From assembly GCA_017525525.1 (NCBI GenBank), contig JAFXSQ010000071.1, positions 1 to 35,108 of the forward strand: a stretch of 35,108 bases of DNA, written 5' to 3'. A program made the translations under genes and the position numbers. Source of the stretch: Lachnospiraceae bacterium. Lineage in GTDB: Bacteria; Bacillota; Clostridia; Lachnospirales; Lachnospiraceae. The notes below the pieces were generated by a model. That model searched no databases. It had not been told where the DNA came from and saw only the letters and a list, made by a program, of their open reading frames with translations. Below are positions 24,746-32,761 of the stretch, piece after piece (position 1 is the stretch's first letter; every line of letters starts with the position of its first letter).

Positions 24746-25228
24746 ATGGACAGACAGATGAGAACTGTTGAATTCTCACATACGGAGTGGATGAAGTGTA
24801 TTCAGTATGAAGATATAAACGGAAGCGGAAGACTATTCGGCGGACGCCTGATGCAATGGATGGACGAGGTTGCGGGCATCACTGCGACAAGGCATTGCGG
24901 TTCCTATGTCACTACTGCCGCCGTTGACAATCTTACTTTTAAGAAGGGAGCTTTTATCAATGAGATAGTTGTGATCATAGGGCGGATGACGTATGTAGGG
25001 CGTTCTTCCATGGAGGTTCGTGTGGACGTATATGCCGAGGACAGGAAGACCGGCAACCGCCAGGTGATCAACAGAGCTTATTTCACCGAAGTATGTGTGA
25101 ATGAAGACGGCAAGCCTGTTCCGGTGGAGTATGGCCTTGAGCTTGTCAGCGAAGTAGAGAAGGCGGAATGGGAGGGTGCGAAGAAAAGGATAGAGATAAG
25201 ACGCAAGAGACGCGCGGAAGGATATTGA
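24746..25228 (+). CDS. acyl-CoA thioesterase, hotdog fold (YkhA/YciA-like)
   Basis: This is a 160-aa single hotdog-domain thioesterase that would hydrolyse acyl-CoA to free acid and CoA in the cytoplasm. Family markers are the N-terminal H..E....Q...NGSGRLFGGRLMQWMDEVAG region (about 12-44), where the Gly-Gly and D40 line the active site, ATRHCGSYVTTAAVDNLTF (about 47-65), and VDVYAED plus the Y-F strand of the last sheet. GGGGAGG (24733-24739) is 6 nt before the ATG at 24746; another ATG at 24742 is out of frame. Its C-terminus is rich in Arg/Lys, as in YkhA relatives. The acyl chain specificity is unknown. Confidence 0.93.
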   Translation: MDRQMRTVEFSHTEWMKCIQYEDINGSGRLFGGRLMQWMDEVAGITATRHCGSYVTTAAVDNLTFKKGAFINEIVVIIGRMTYVGRSSMEVRVDVYAEDRKTGNRQVINRAYFTEVCVNEDGKPVPVEYGLELVSEVEKAEWEGAKKRIEIRRKRRAEGY

Positions 25229-25273
25229 TAAGGCTGCAAAAGAATGAGAGAATAAACAAAGTAGGAGTAACAA

Positions 25274-25666
25274 ATGAAAAGAAAAAAGCTGCTTGGGGCA
25301 GGTATTGGAATGGCGCTTGCGGCATGTTCTGTAATGCTTGCGGGCCCCGGCTCTGTCAAAGCCGCAGAGGGCAATCTGGAGATCAACGAAACAAGCTTTC
25401 CGGATGCGGTCTTTTGATCTTATGTGAGCGAAAACTACGATACGGATCATGACGGTTTTTTGAGTCAGGAGGAGATCGAAGCGGTTACGGAGATGAATCT
25501 ATCCGAAAAGGATATTTCTTCCCTGGAAGGAATCGGATACTTTACGGAATTGAAGATGCTGGATTGCAAATGGACCGGATTAAAAAATCTGGATGTGAGC
25601 CAAAATGAGGCGCTTGAGATATTGAGCTTCTACGACAAGACAAAGGACGGAGCTGATCCGAAGTAA
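25274..25666 (+). pseudogene. secreted LRR/EF-hand protein gene broken by an in-frame TGA
   Basis: The frame opens at ATG 25274 after GTAGGAG with a clear signal peptide (MKRKKLLGAGIGMALAACS, then A-A near residue 36). It continues NETSFPDAVF, meets TGA at 25415-25417, and goes on without a shift as SYVSENYDTDHDGFLSQEE. This contains a calcium-loop pattern D.D.DG.LS..E followed by an LRR segment (ISSLEGIGYFTELKMLDCKW, LKNLDVSQNEALEIL). Relatives normally read FPD..FR.YV here, so an Arg codon (CGA or AGA) has probably become TGA. The LRR tail also ends after one repeat. Both defects suggest decay of a surface or secreted protein. TGA is a normal stop elsewhere in the window, so recoding is unlikely. 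Confidence 0.8.
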
Positions 25667-25696
25667 TAACGGCAAAACAGAATAACCCATAATATG

Positions 25697-25734
25697 AAGA
25701 CCTCCGGTGGAGTAAGTGCTCTAACGGAGGTCTT
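25697..25734. terminator. bidirectional-type hairpin after the broken LRR gene
   Basis: AAGACCTCCG (25697-25706) pairs perfectly with CGGAGGTCTT (25725-25734). No T-run follows on the + strand, so termination would be weak. Confidence 0.6.
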
Positions 25735-25779
25735 ATAAACTCAGTTGCTCTACTATTGTTGAACGTTGCTATGTTATTA

Positions 25780-25807
25780 TTGAAATTGGCAGTGAGATGT
25801 ATATAAT
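25780..25807 (+). promoter_or_regulatory. promoter just upstream of the second MATE gene
   Basis: TTGAAA (25780-25785), a 16-nt spacer and TATAAT (25802-25807). The -10 ends only 8 nt before the ATG at 25816, so the transcript would be nearly leaderless unless translation starts downstream at 25840. Confidence 0.65.
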
Positions 25808-25815
25808 AGGGGAAT

Positions 25816-27153
25816 ATGAAAAAGACGAACACAACAGATATGACGCAGGGTAATCCCTTGCGGTTAATAATACTATTCACGATTCCTCTTGTGCTGGGGA
25901 ATATATTCCAGCAGCTCTACAACATAGGCGATGCCAAGGTTGTGAGCTACTTCATTGACGAGAATGCCCTTGCGGCGGTCGGTTTGACGGCTGTTGTCTC
26001 AAACATGCTGATAGGACTTATCAACGGTTTTACCCAGGGGTTCGGCATAATGACCGCGAACGCATTTGGCGCGAGGGACGAGGATAGGATAAGAAGATAT
26101 ATAGCCGGGGCAACGGTGCTCACGGTTATTCTTGTCGCGCTTCTTTCCGTGCTTGCTTTTATATACATCAGACCGGTGCTGGAGCTTCTGAATACGCCGG
26201 ATGAGCTCATGGACGATGCGCTTTCTTACGTGAAGATAATTCTTATGGGGATATCCTTTTCAGCCATCTACAATCTCTCGGCGAATTTGCTTCGCTCGCT
26301 CGGAGACAGCAGGACGCCGCTTTACTGCCTCATGGCGTCTATTGCGTTAAACATAATCCTTGACATATTCTTTGTAGGAAGCCTCAAATGGGGAATTAAA
26401 GGTGCGGCTGTTGCAACCGTTATCTCACAGGCAGTGGCCGGCTTGGTATGTATGGGTTACGGGGCGGTTCATTTTAAAAGATACCTTCCCGGGCGTGAGG
26501 ACTTTCATGTGAGAAGGGATGAGATAAATGATCTCTTTCTGACGGGACTTTCCATGGGGCTTATGGGATGCATAGTTAACATCGGCACCATAGTGCTGCA
26601 AGGCTCAATCAACAAACTCGGAGCGGATGTTGTTTCGGCGCATACCGCGGGCAGGAGGCTGGTGGACATATTGATGTCGCTCATCTACACCTACGGTTTC
26701 ACGATGACAACCTATGTGAGCCAGAATGCGGGCGCGGGACGGACTGACAGGATAAAGCAGGGGGTGAAGATTGCTTCGCTTATAGTGACTGTTGAATCTG
26801 TCGTAATCATCGCCTTTACTTGGCTTTTCGCAAGGGGTATCGTAACATGGATCGCAAGCACGGACAACACGATGATATGCGATGATGCAACCATGTACTG
26901 CCGCGTGATGACGCTGTTCTTCCCTGTGCTTGGACCGCTGTTCATACTGCGCTGTACTTTGCAGGGAGTGGGAAGAAAGATGGTCCCGCTTGTGTCCTCG
27001 GGCATGGAGCTTACAATCAAAGTCCTTTCCGCGATGTGGCTTGTGCCGTGGCTCGGCTACTTTGGGGTAGCGCTGACCGAGCCCATAAGCTGGACTGTGA
27101 TGACGCTCACGCTGTTTATAGGATATCTGCTATGGGCGAGGAAAGAGGCGTAA
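25816..27153 (+). CDS. MATE family efflux transporter (second copy)
   Basis: This is a 445-aa MATE transporter with about 12 membrane segments, only distantly similar to the MATE protein encoded at 4182. The N-terminal pattern TQGNPLRLIILFTIPLVLGN-IFQQLYNIGD is the classical start of clostridial NorM/DinF-type MATE proteins. Conserved loops such as TQGFGIMTANAFGARDED (about 71-88) and LRSLGDSRTPLYCLMASI (about 161-178) are also present. AGGGGA lies just before the ATG at 25816, but it overlaps the promoter region, so the Met at residue 9 (25840) is an alternative start. The substrate is unknown. Confidence 0.92.
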   Translation: MKKTNTTDMTQGNPLRLIILFTIPLVLGNIFQQLYNIGDAKVVSYFIDENALAAVGLTAVVSNMLIGLINGFTQGFGIMTANAFGARDEDRIRRYIAGATVLTVILVALLSVLAFIYIRPVLELLNTPDELMDDALSYVKIILMGISFSAIYNLSANLLRSLGDSRTPLYCLMASIALNIILDIFFVGSLKWGIKGAAVATVISQAVAGLVCMGYGAVHFKRYLPGREDFHVRRDEINDLFLTGLSMGLMGCIVNIGTIVLQGSINKLGADVVSAHTAGRRLVDILMSLIYTYGFTMTTYVSQNAGAGRTDRIKQGVKIASLIVTVESVVIIAFTWLFARGIVTWIASTDNTMICDDATMYCRVMTLFFPVLGPLFILRCTLQGVGRKMVPLVSSGMELTIKVLSAMWLVPWLGYFGVALTEPISWTVMTLTLFIGYLLWARKEA

Positions 27154-27180
27154 ACAGACTTTTACAAGTCCTTGTTTTCC

Positions 27181-27209
27181 TTGAATAATGAAGGTTTAGT
27201 TGATATAAT
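27181..27209 (+). promoter_or_regulatory. promoter of the Uma2-EAL unit
   Basis: TTGAAT (27181-27186), a 17-nt spacer and TATAAT (27204-27209). A second TATAAT at 27225-27230 with TTGATA 19 nt upstream could be an alternative. Confidence 0.7.
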
Positions 27210-27259
27210 TATTATAAATTGCTGTATAATTTTGATTTGTTTTATTTTGGAGGTGTGCC

Positions 27260-27802
27260 ATGGATCCTGCATTAGTTCAAGAGTATTACACAACAGATTA
27301 TATTGAAGCATTACCCGAAGGGGAAAGGGCAGAGCTGATAGATGGGAAGCTTTATATGATGGCTTCTCCGAGTGTGCTTCATCAGGATATAATTACGTTT
27401 TTGACAATGAAGATAGGTAATTGTATCGAAGAGCATAATAAAGGCTGTAAACTAAATGTATCACCAATCGCGGTATATATTAATAACGATAAGTATAACT
27501 ACGTCGAGCCGGATTTGATCGTGGTCTGTGATCCGGAGAAGAGAAAAGAAAAAGGGATATTCGGCGCACCTGACTTTGTGGTAGAAATAGTATCTCCTTC
27601 AAGTATACAGATGGATTATCTGAGGAAGATGATTAAGTATGCCAACTCCGGAGTGCGTGAGTACTGGATAGTTGATCCCCTTATCAAAAAGACGAGAGTT
27701 TACAACTTCGAGACTGAGTATACCGAGGATGTACCATTTAACGAGGATATTCATGCAGGTATATGTGAGGAGCTTACAGTAAATCTGACGGAGTTTATTT
27801 AA
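27260..27802 (+). CDS. Uma2 family PD-(D/E)XK nuclease-fold protein
   Basis: This 180-aa protein fits the Uma2 family (DUF820), which has a restriction-endonuclease-like fold. The expected core is visible: AELIDGKLYMMASPS (about 24-38), YVEPDLIVVCD (about 76-86), FVVEIVSPSS (about 105-114) and YWIVDP (about 134-139). Together these give the P-D...E-x-V nuclease signature. The biological role of Uma2 proteins is poorly known, and a nuclease function is only a fold inference. GGAGG lies 7 nt before the ATG. The gene is more A/T-rich than its neighbours. The next gene starts 9 nt after its stop, so it is transcribed with the EAL gene. Confidence 0.9.
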   Translation: MDPALVQEYYTTDYIEALPEGERAELIDGKLYMMASPSVLHQDIITFLTMKIGNCIEEHNKGCKLNVSPIAVYINNDKYNYVEPDLIVVCDPEKRKEKGIFGAPDFVVEIVSPSSIQMDYLRKMIKYANSGVREYWIVDPLIKKTRVYNFETEYTEDVPFNEDIHAGICEELTVNLTEFI

Positions 27803-27811
27803 GGGAACATT

Positions 27812-29950
27812 ATGGCGAAGAAGAGCAACGAAAAACAGCTTAGGGAATTGAAGAAGAATCACATCTGGGTGCCGCTGGTTATGTTTATCCTTGTTTGCGG
27901 CATAGTGGGATGGATGTCTTATTTCTTTGTTCAGAGCATGATTGCGATCACGATAGACTCAAAGCTTGCCACGGAGCAGAATATGGTTGCTTACATGGCG
28001 AGGCTTTATGGGACTGACGGGGGAAGTACGAAGTATATCGACTTGAACGGTCGAAACTATATCGTGCTGGATAAGTCGGGGGATATAACTGCTTCAAAGG
28101 GGAAGAATACCTGCTCTTTTGACGGAGCGGAGGTTTATGCGACTGTCGGAAAGCTTAAGGTATATAAGGACAGTGAGGTCAACTTTTTTGATTATACGGA
28201 TGGAGAGAACTTGCAGCTTGATACTTTCAGGTTCTTAAAAGTACTTGCAGACTCGGACAGTGAGTATAACAAGAGGCTCACGGAATTTTTAGACGAGATT
28301 TCTGCCGAGGATGAGCTCGAAGAGGATTTGGCGGAGAGAATAGCGAACGGGGACACGGAAGAACTCGACAGGAAAATAGGTGATCGTGTGAAAAAGATTG
28401 CCATGGACACGGTGCTCTACCTGCCGGTATGGATCGAGCAACCGCTTGAGGACGGCACCAGACTTGTGGTTCAGGCAAGAATATCCATAGGCGTGTCGGA
28501 TGTAGCGTACTTTGCCATATTCATAGGAGCTATTATTCTTCTTGCATTTATTATCTTTATAGTGCTTATCATAAACTTTGTAAGAACAGTCTCGAGGAAC
28601 AAGAAGACCATGAGGATATTCTTCACGGATCCGGTAACCAAGGGGCACAACCGCATGTGGTACCTGATAAAGGGCGAGCAGTACTTAAGGAAGAGCAAGG
28701 CTGCAAAGTCAGAGTTCGCGGTTGTCAACCTCGAGTTCGTGGACTACGGGAACTACTGCCTGTGCCACTCCATAGCGGAGGGCGAGAAGATGCTCTGCGA
28801 GATTCAGGAGCGGCTCGACAACAGGCTCGGTAAGGAAGAGATAAGCGCGCACATGAACACCTCGAACTTCGCACTGCTGCTCAAGATATACGCCGATGAG
28901 GAGGCGTTAATGGAGTGCGTGGAGGGAATCATCCGCGAGCTTGAGGGCATACATACCGAAAGAGCGTTCCATTTCCAGGCGGGAATCGAGACGATAGGAT
29001 TGAAACGGAACGACAAGGGCAACATCGTCCGCCGAAAGGACATAGATTTGGAGCTTCATTACAACAACGCGAGCGCAGCGAGGTCGACTCTTGCGAAGAG
29101 CGACGAGTCAGGCGTAGCGATGTTCGACGACAAGCTTGTGGAGGAGCGCCGCTGGGTTGACACGGTTTCCGCAAACCAGCAGTCGGCTTTAGACAAAGAG
29201 GAGTTCGTGGTGTACTACCAGCCGAAGTACGATCCTGTTACCGACGAGCTTCGCGGCGCAGAGGCTCTTATCCGCTGGCAGTCGCCGGAGTTCGGCTTCA
29301 TACCTCCGGGGAGGTTCATCCCCATCTTCGAGACCAACGGATTTATAACCGAGATAGATCATTACATGATACGCCATGTGGCGCGTGACCAGAAGGCGTG
29401 GCTCGACGCCGGCTTTAAGTGTGTGCCCGTATCCGTAAATGTATCGCGCGCCCACTTCATAGAAGCGGACCTTGCGGAGCAGATACGCGACATGGTGGAT
29501 GAGGCTGAGTGCCCTCATGAGTACATAGAGATAGAGCTTACGGAGAGCGCCTTCTTCGACGACAAGAATGCGCTGATCGCTACAATCAATAAGCTGAAGT
29601 CCTACGGCTTCGCGGTTTCCATGGATGACTTCGGTTCCGGCTATTCGTCCCTTAACTCGCTTAAGGATATGCCGCTTGACGTGCTCAAGCTCGATGCGGA
29701 ATTCTTCCGCGGCGAGAACGCGGGCGAGAGAGGAGAGCTTGTGGTAAGTGAAGCCATAAAGCTTGCGAAGAGCCTGAAAATGCGCACCGTGGCAGAGGGC
29801 GTAGAGGAGAAGAGCCAGGTAGAGTTCTTAGCCGAGCAGGGCTGCGACATGATACAGGGGTACTTCTACGCAAAGCCCATGCCGGGCAAGGACTACGAGG
29901 AGCGAATGACCGCCGGAAAGAAGAGTAAGGAAGAAGTTGTGTCATCCTGA
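27812..29950 (+). CDS. membrane c-di-GMP phosphodiesterase (degenerate GGDEF + EAL)
   Basis: This 712-aa protein degrades the second messenger c-di-GMP. Two membrane helices (about 18-42 and 231-257) enclose an extracytoplasmic sensor region (about 45-225) of unknown fold. A GGDEF-like domain follows (about 275-430), whose active site is lost (NTSNF at 349-353 in place of GGDEF). A complete EAL domain (about 450-695) comes next: E484-A-L486, N543, E575, D605/D606 in DDFGSG, K626, E662 and Q682, the metal and catalytic residues known from EAL enzymes. It should therefore be a hydrolase, with the dead GGDEF perhaps sensing GTP. AGGGA precedes the ATG. The last codons and stop lie inside a repeat-like sequence (29941 on). 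Confidence 0.94.
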   Translation: MAKKSNEKQLRELKKNHIWVPLVMFILVCGIVGWMSYFFVQSMIAITIDSKLATEQNMVAYMARLYGTDGGSTKYIDLNGRNYIVLDKSGDITASKGKNTCSFDGAEVYATVGKLKVYKDSEVNFFDYTDGENLQLDTFRFLKVLADSDSEYNKRLTEFLDEISAEDELEEDLAERIANGDTEELDRKIGDRVKKIAMDTVLYLPVWIEQPLEDGTRLVVQARISIGVSDVAYFAIFIGAIILLAFIIFIVLIINFVRTVSRNKKTMRIFFTDPVTKGHNRMWYLIKGEQYLRKSKAAKSEFAVVNLEFVDYGNYCLCHSIAEGEKMLCEIQERLDNRLGKEEISAHMNTSNFALLLKIYADEEALMECVEGIIRELEGIHTERAFHFQAGIETIGLKRNDKGNIVRRKDIDLELHYNNASAARSTLAKSDESGVAMFDDKLVEERRWVDTVSANQQSALDKEEFVVYYQPKYDPVTDELRGAEALIRWQSPEFGFIPPGRFIPIFETNGFITEIDHYMIRHVARDQKAWLDAGFKCVPVSVNVSRAHFIEADLAEQIRDMVDEAECPHEYIEIELTESAFFDDKNALIATINKLKSYGFAVSMDDFGSGYSSLNSLKDMPLDVLKLDAEFFRGENAGERGELVVSEAIKLAKSLKMRTVAEGVEEKSQVEFLAEQGCDMIQGYFYAKPMPGKDYEERMTAGKKSKEEVVSS

Positions 29951-30038
29951 ACGAAGTGACGCAGACCGTAATGCGAAGCGTTACGGTGCCGGCCTTCGAT
30001 GTCATAAGGAATCCACCGCAAGCGGTACCCCTTATGAC
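29941..30038. repeat. composite palindromic element between the EAL and DUF4153 genes
   Basis: It begins with GTCATCCTGAACGAAG, a diverged copy of the dispersed repeat that supplies the EAL gene stop. Then ACCGTAA/TTACGGT (29965-29971, 29981-29987) forms one hairpin. GTCATAAGG/CCTTATGAC (30001-30009, 30030-30038), with an inner ACCGC-AA-GCGGT, forms another. The reading frame stays open through it, but it is probably untranslated. Confidence 0.65.
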
Positions 30039-30087
30039 GAAATGCGAGGGCTTGCGAAGCAACAGGAAGGAGCTTAAAAGGAGTACA

Positions 30088-32070
30088 ATGGGTAAGGTAC
30101 AGGAATTCATATCCCGCCAGCGTGAAAGCTACGTGGCGGTTATAAAGAGGTATGCGGCGACTGTGGTGGCGACGATTGTCCTGTCGCTGGTGTTATGCCT
30201 GCAAAGCATGGATGTGATTGGTGAGGAGCCGACGGAGGACATAGGCGTATTCTTGGGCTTTTTTATATGCTGCGCCTTCTTCATAGAGACGGTAATGAAG
30301 TCGAGGACTAAGGCTCAGCCGGTTTCGGCAAGTAAGCTTTTGACGGCGCACCTGATATCGGCTTTGGTTTCTGTCGGGGTGGCTATAGCCGTACACATGC
30401 TGAAGGATACGGACAATAGTTTCGTAGCATACTACGCGGCAGCGATACTCGGTTTCGTTTTGCTTATCCTGAATGGTTTTGCCATGCGCAGGCTGATCAA
30501 GGATAGCGAGCTTACCTTTGAGCAGTACGCCGTAAAGCTGATGTTCTCCTTTCTCCGGATGCTGACAATCGTGCTCGTCTTGAATCTCGGACTGCTGATT
30601 ATCTTGGAGATGATAGATCATCTGCTTGTGGATATCCGGGAATGGAAGATAATGAGCACCATAGAGTACCTGCTTGCGGGCACGGTCTACACCCCTTTCA
30701 TGCTGATCTGTCTGAATGTGGATGACGAGGAGGACTCGAAATTCATCCGCGGTCTTATAATGTATGCGCTTACGCCTCTCTTCCTGGTGGCGATGGCAAT
30801 AATCTATCTGTACATCTTCAAACTTATCTTCACGATGAAATTCCCATCGAATTCGGTATTCGGAATATGCGCGGGACTTTTTATGCTGGGCGTATGCATA
30901 TGGACGGCCGCTTATTCCTACGTGAAGGCGGAGCTTGATGCGGGGAACTATAATGAGGACTCCGGCGGAGGTTTGGCGCCGAATGACATTCCGCCGATGA
31001 TCACACAGGGAAATGTACCTCTGACGAGCGTTCAGTCAGGCGTACCTACAGATGCACAGCCGGGCATTCACGCAAATGCACCGGCTCCGGAGCTTACCTC
31101 ATCCTGGGGTGGGCTCGGCTCCCTTTCGGATATCCCTCCGGTTGATCTGACCGACATTGCAATCGATAATGCAGATACAAATACAGGCAGTAAAACCGTT
31201 GTTGCCCGCGGGGGAGGCCATGCGAGATACAACAAGACCTTTTATGATAAGCTGATCATCTACATGAAATATATCTACGCTCCGTTCCTTATGCTCGAGC
31301 TTTACTGCGTGGGCGTGAGAATTCACGAGTTCGGTCTGACCGGCGACCGTATACTGGGTGTCTGGTTCATAATCGCGCAGGCGATATACATAGCCTGGGA
31401 GCCGCTTTACAACCTGTTCCTTAAGATTAGGGGTAAGGGCGAGAGGATACATTTGCATGAAAGGTATGAGGACTATCTCTTCGTGGCGCTTGCGATGTAT
31501 ATCTTCATGGTGCTCTGTCCCTTTACAAGTGTCTCTAAGATGGAGTACCTGTCGCAGAAGGCCAGATTCGAGAATGAGGCGAATTCCTCAAGCTACAGGG
31601 TTCTTAAGAATAACATATACGGCGAGCGTTACCTGGAGGACGAGGGCAAGCTCGGTAAGGAGTATGAGCTCGCTTTAAAGCAGGATAATCCGTATCAATC
31701 CCATAACAAGCAGCACATCTACCTCACGGAGGGCGAGAGCAATTACACGGGTCCGGTGGATATATCCGGGGCGGACACCCTGTTCAAGTTTGACAACATC
31801 AATGATAACGTGTTCAAGGATATCGAGGAGTTAAAGGAGTTCAAGATAACCTACGGTGATCAAGAGTCCCTGGCTGTCGATCTGTCTAACCTAGTAGACG
31901 ACATGATGGAGGACGAAAAGTACAGTAACGGCAAGCATGCCAAGCAGGCAGAACTGCCGTACACGACTACTGCCGCCGACGGCAGCAGGGTAGTGATAAC
32001 GTATATTTCATTTACGTACAGCACGGATGGTTATGAAGGAATCTGTGTGAGAGGGTATGTGATGAGGTAA
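30088..32070 (+). CDS. DUF4153 domain-containing membrane protein
   Basis: This 660-aa polytopic membrane protein is probably of the DUF4153 family; the best match is the conserved segment around RGLIMYALTPLFLVAMAIIYLYI with the following KFPSN (about 222-254). About ten hydrophobic helices occupy 20-290 and 380-480. They are split by a Pro/Asn/Gly-rich linker (about 300-370) that looks disordered. The C-terminal about 160 residues are soluble and presumably extracytoplasmic. The function of DUF4153 is unknown. The start ATG 30088 is chosen for AAAGGAG (30077-30083); the upstream part of the open frame is the palindromic element. The gene lies 137 nt behind the EAL gene. Confidence 0.82.
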   Translation: MGKVQEFISRQRESYVAVIKRYAATVVATIVLSLVLCLQSMDVIGEEPTEDIGVFLGFFICCAFFIETVMKSRTKAQPVSASKLLTAHLISALVSVGVAIAVHMLKDTDNSFVAYYAAAILGFVLLILNGFAMRRLIKDSELTFEQYAVKLMFSFLRMLTIVLVLNLGLLIILEMIDHLLVDIREWKIMSTIEYLLAGTVYTPFMLICLNVDDEEDSKFIRGLIMYALTPLFLVAMAIIYLYIFKLIFTMKFPSNSVFGICAGLFMLGVCIWTAAYSYVKAELDAGNYNEDSGGGLAPNDIPPMITQGNVPLTSVQSGVPTDAQPGIHANAPAPELTSSWGGLGSLSDIPPVDLTDIAIDNADTNTGSKTVVARGGGHARYNKTFYDKLIIYMKYIYAPFLMLELYCVGVRIHEFGLTGDRILGVWFIIAQAIYIAWEPLYNLFLKIRGKGERIHLHERYEDYLFVALAMYIFMVLCPFTSVSKMEYLSQKARFENEANSSSYRVLKNNIYGERYLEDEGKLGKEYELALKQDNPYQSHNKQHIYLTEGESNYTGPVDISGADTLFKFDNINDNVFKDIEELKEFKITYGDQESLAVDLSNLVDDMMEDEKYSNGKHAKQAELPYTTTAADGSRVVITYISFTYSTDGYEGICVRGYVMR

Positions 32071-32072
32071 AA

Positions 32073-32180
32073 TCAAATTCATACAAGGAAGGCAACCGGC
32101 GCGAGGTGAAGGCTGCTGAGGGCGGACTGCCTACAAGCCTGTGGGACACTTATTCTGCCCAGAGTGGACAAAGGATGTGA
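32073..32180 (+). pseudogene. N-terminal fragment of an AlbA_2 (Schlafen-like) ATPase gene
   Basis: The frame starting near 32073 reads SYKEGNRREVKAAEGG then LPTSLWDTYSA, which closely resembles the start of AlbA_2-domain ATP-binding proteins (family pattern YxE..R.EAK.A.GGLP.S.WETYSAFANT). After TYSA the similarity stops and TGA follows at 32178. No Met start or ribosome site precedes it. The piece matching the later part of this family lies at 34622-35108. 32181-32308 holds no clear gene. Confidence 0.65.
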
Positions 32181-32308
32181 AAATGCCGGTTCCCAAGGAG
32201 ATACTTGTAAATCATGTATCGTTGAATTAAAATGGAACGAGATTATTCAATAGAAATATGTGCGGATGGTTTTATACCCGCGAAAAAGGTCTCAAGGAGG
32301 TAATCACA

Positions 32309-32758
32309 ATGCTCAATATTGTATTTGGAGAAGTAGAAGGTTCTATATATCATCCACCGGTTTATTTCGATAATACATACATGGATGAGTGGATTACTGA
32401 TGAATTATCTGTCAAGATGATTAAAGATGTGGATAAGTCTGAGGTTATAGGTCCCAGAGTGATCGACAGCCCGGTGCTTGGATCCATTTCAACAAAAGAG
32501 CTTTCCGGAGGGGTGAAGACTCTTATCCTTATGATGTTTGATGATTCAGGCAAAATATTCAATGCGTCAGCGTGTGGTGATAATTGCGCCAAGTGGATAT
32601 ACGAGATAAGCAAGCGGCATGACCTGACAATTAACCTGCATCACATAATGGATTTCAGCAAGTGTGATGATTTCGAGGCTTATATTATTAATACGGAAAA
32701 AAAGGTTACAGGTTATAGAGAATATCTTGAAGAAGCGATGGAGATAGAGGATAAGTAG
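32309..32758 (+). CDS. DUF4869-like protein
   Basis: This 149-aa soluble acidic protein starts MLNIVFGEVEGSIYHPPVYF and continues with DEWITDELSVKMIKDVDKSEVIGP (about 29-52). From memory this matches DUF4869, a family of unknown function common in Lachnospiraceae. AAGGAGG (32294-32300) stands 8 nt before the ATG at 32309, which decides the start over the upstream frame. The next gene, a P-loop protein, starts 3 nt after its stop, so the two are translationally close and likely partners. Base composition is A/T-rich compared with the genes before 32000, suggesting an acquired segment. A 52-nt near copy of positions 32566-32617 occurs at 33917-33968. Confidence 0.8.
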   Translation: MLNIVFGEVEGSIYHPPVYFDNTYMDEWITDELSVKMIKDVDKSEVIGPRVIDSPVLGSISTKELSGGVKTLILMMFDDSGKIFNASACGDNCAKWIYEISKRHDLTINLHHIMDFSKCDDFEAYIINTEKKVTGYREYLEEAMEIEDK

Positions 32759-32761
32759 TAT

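Noticed and set aside
25415-25417. TGA read as selenocysteine or tryptophan in the LRR gene
   Set aside because: No SECIS-like hairpin is evident just after it, TGA ends other genes in the window (for example at 29950, 33727, 34617), and relatives have Arg at this place.
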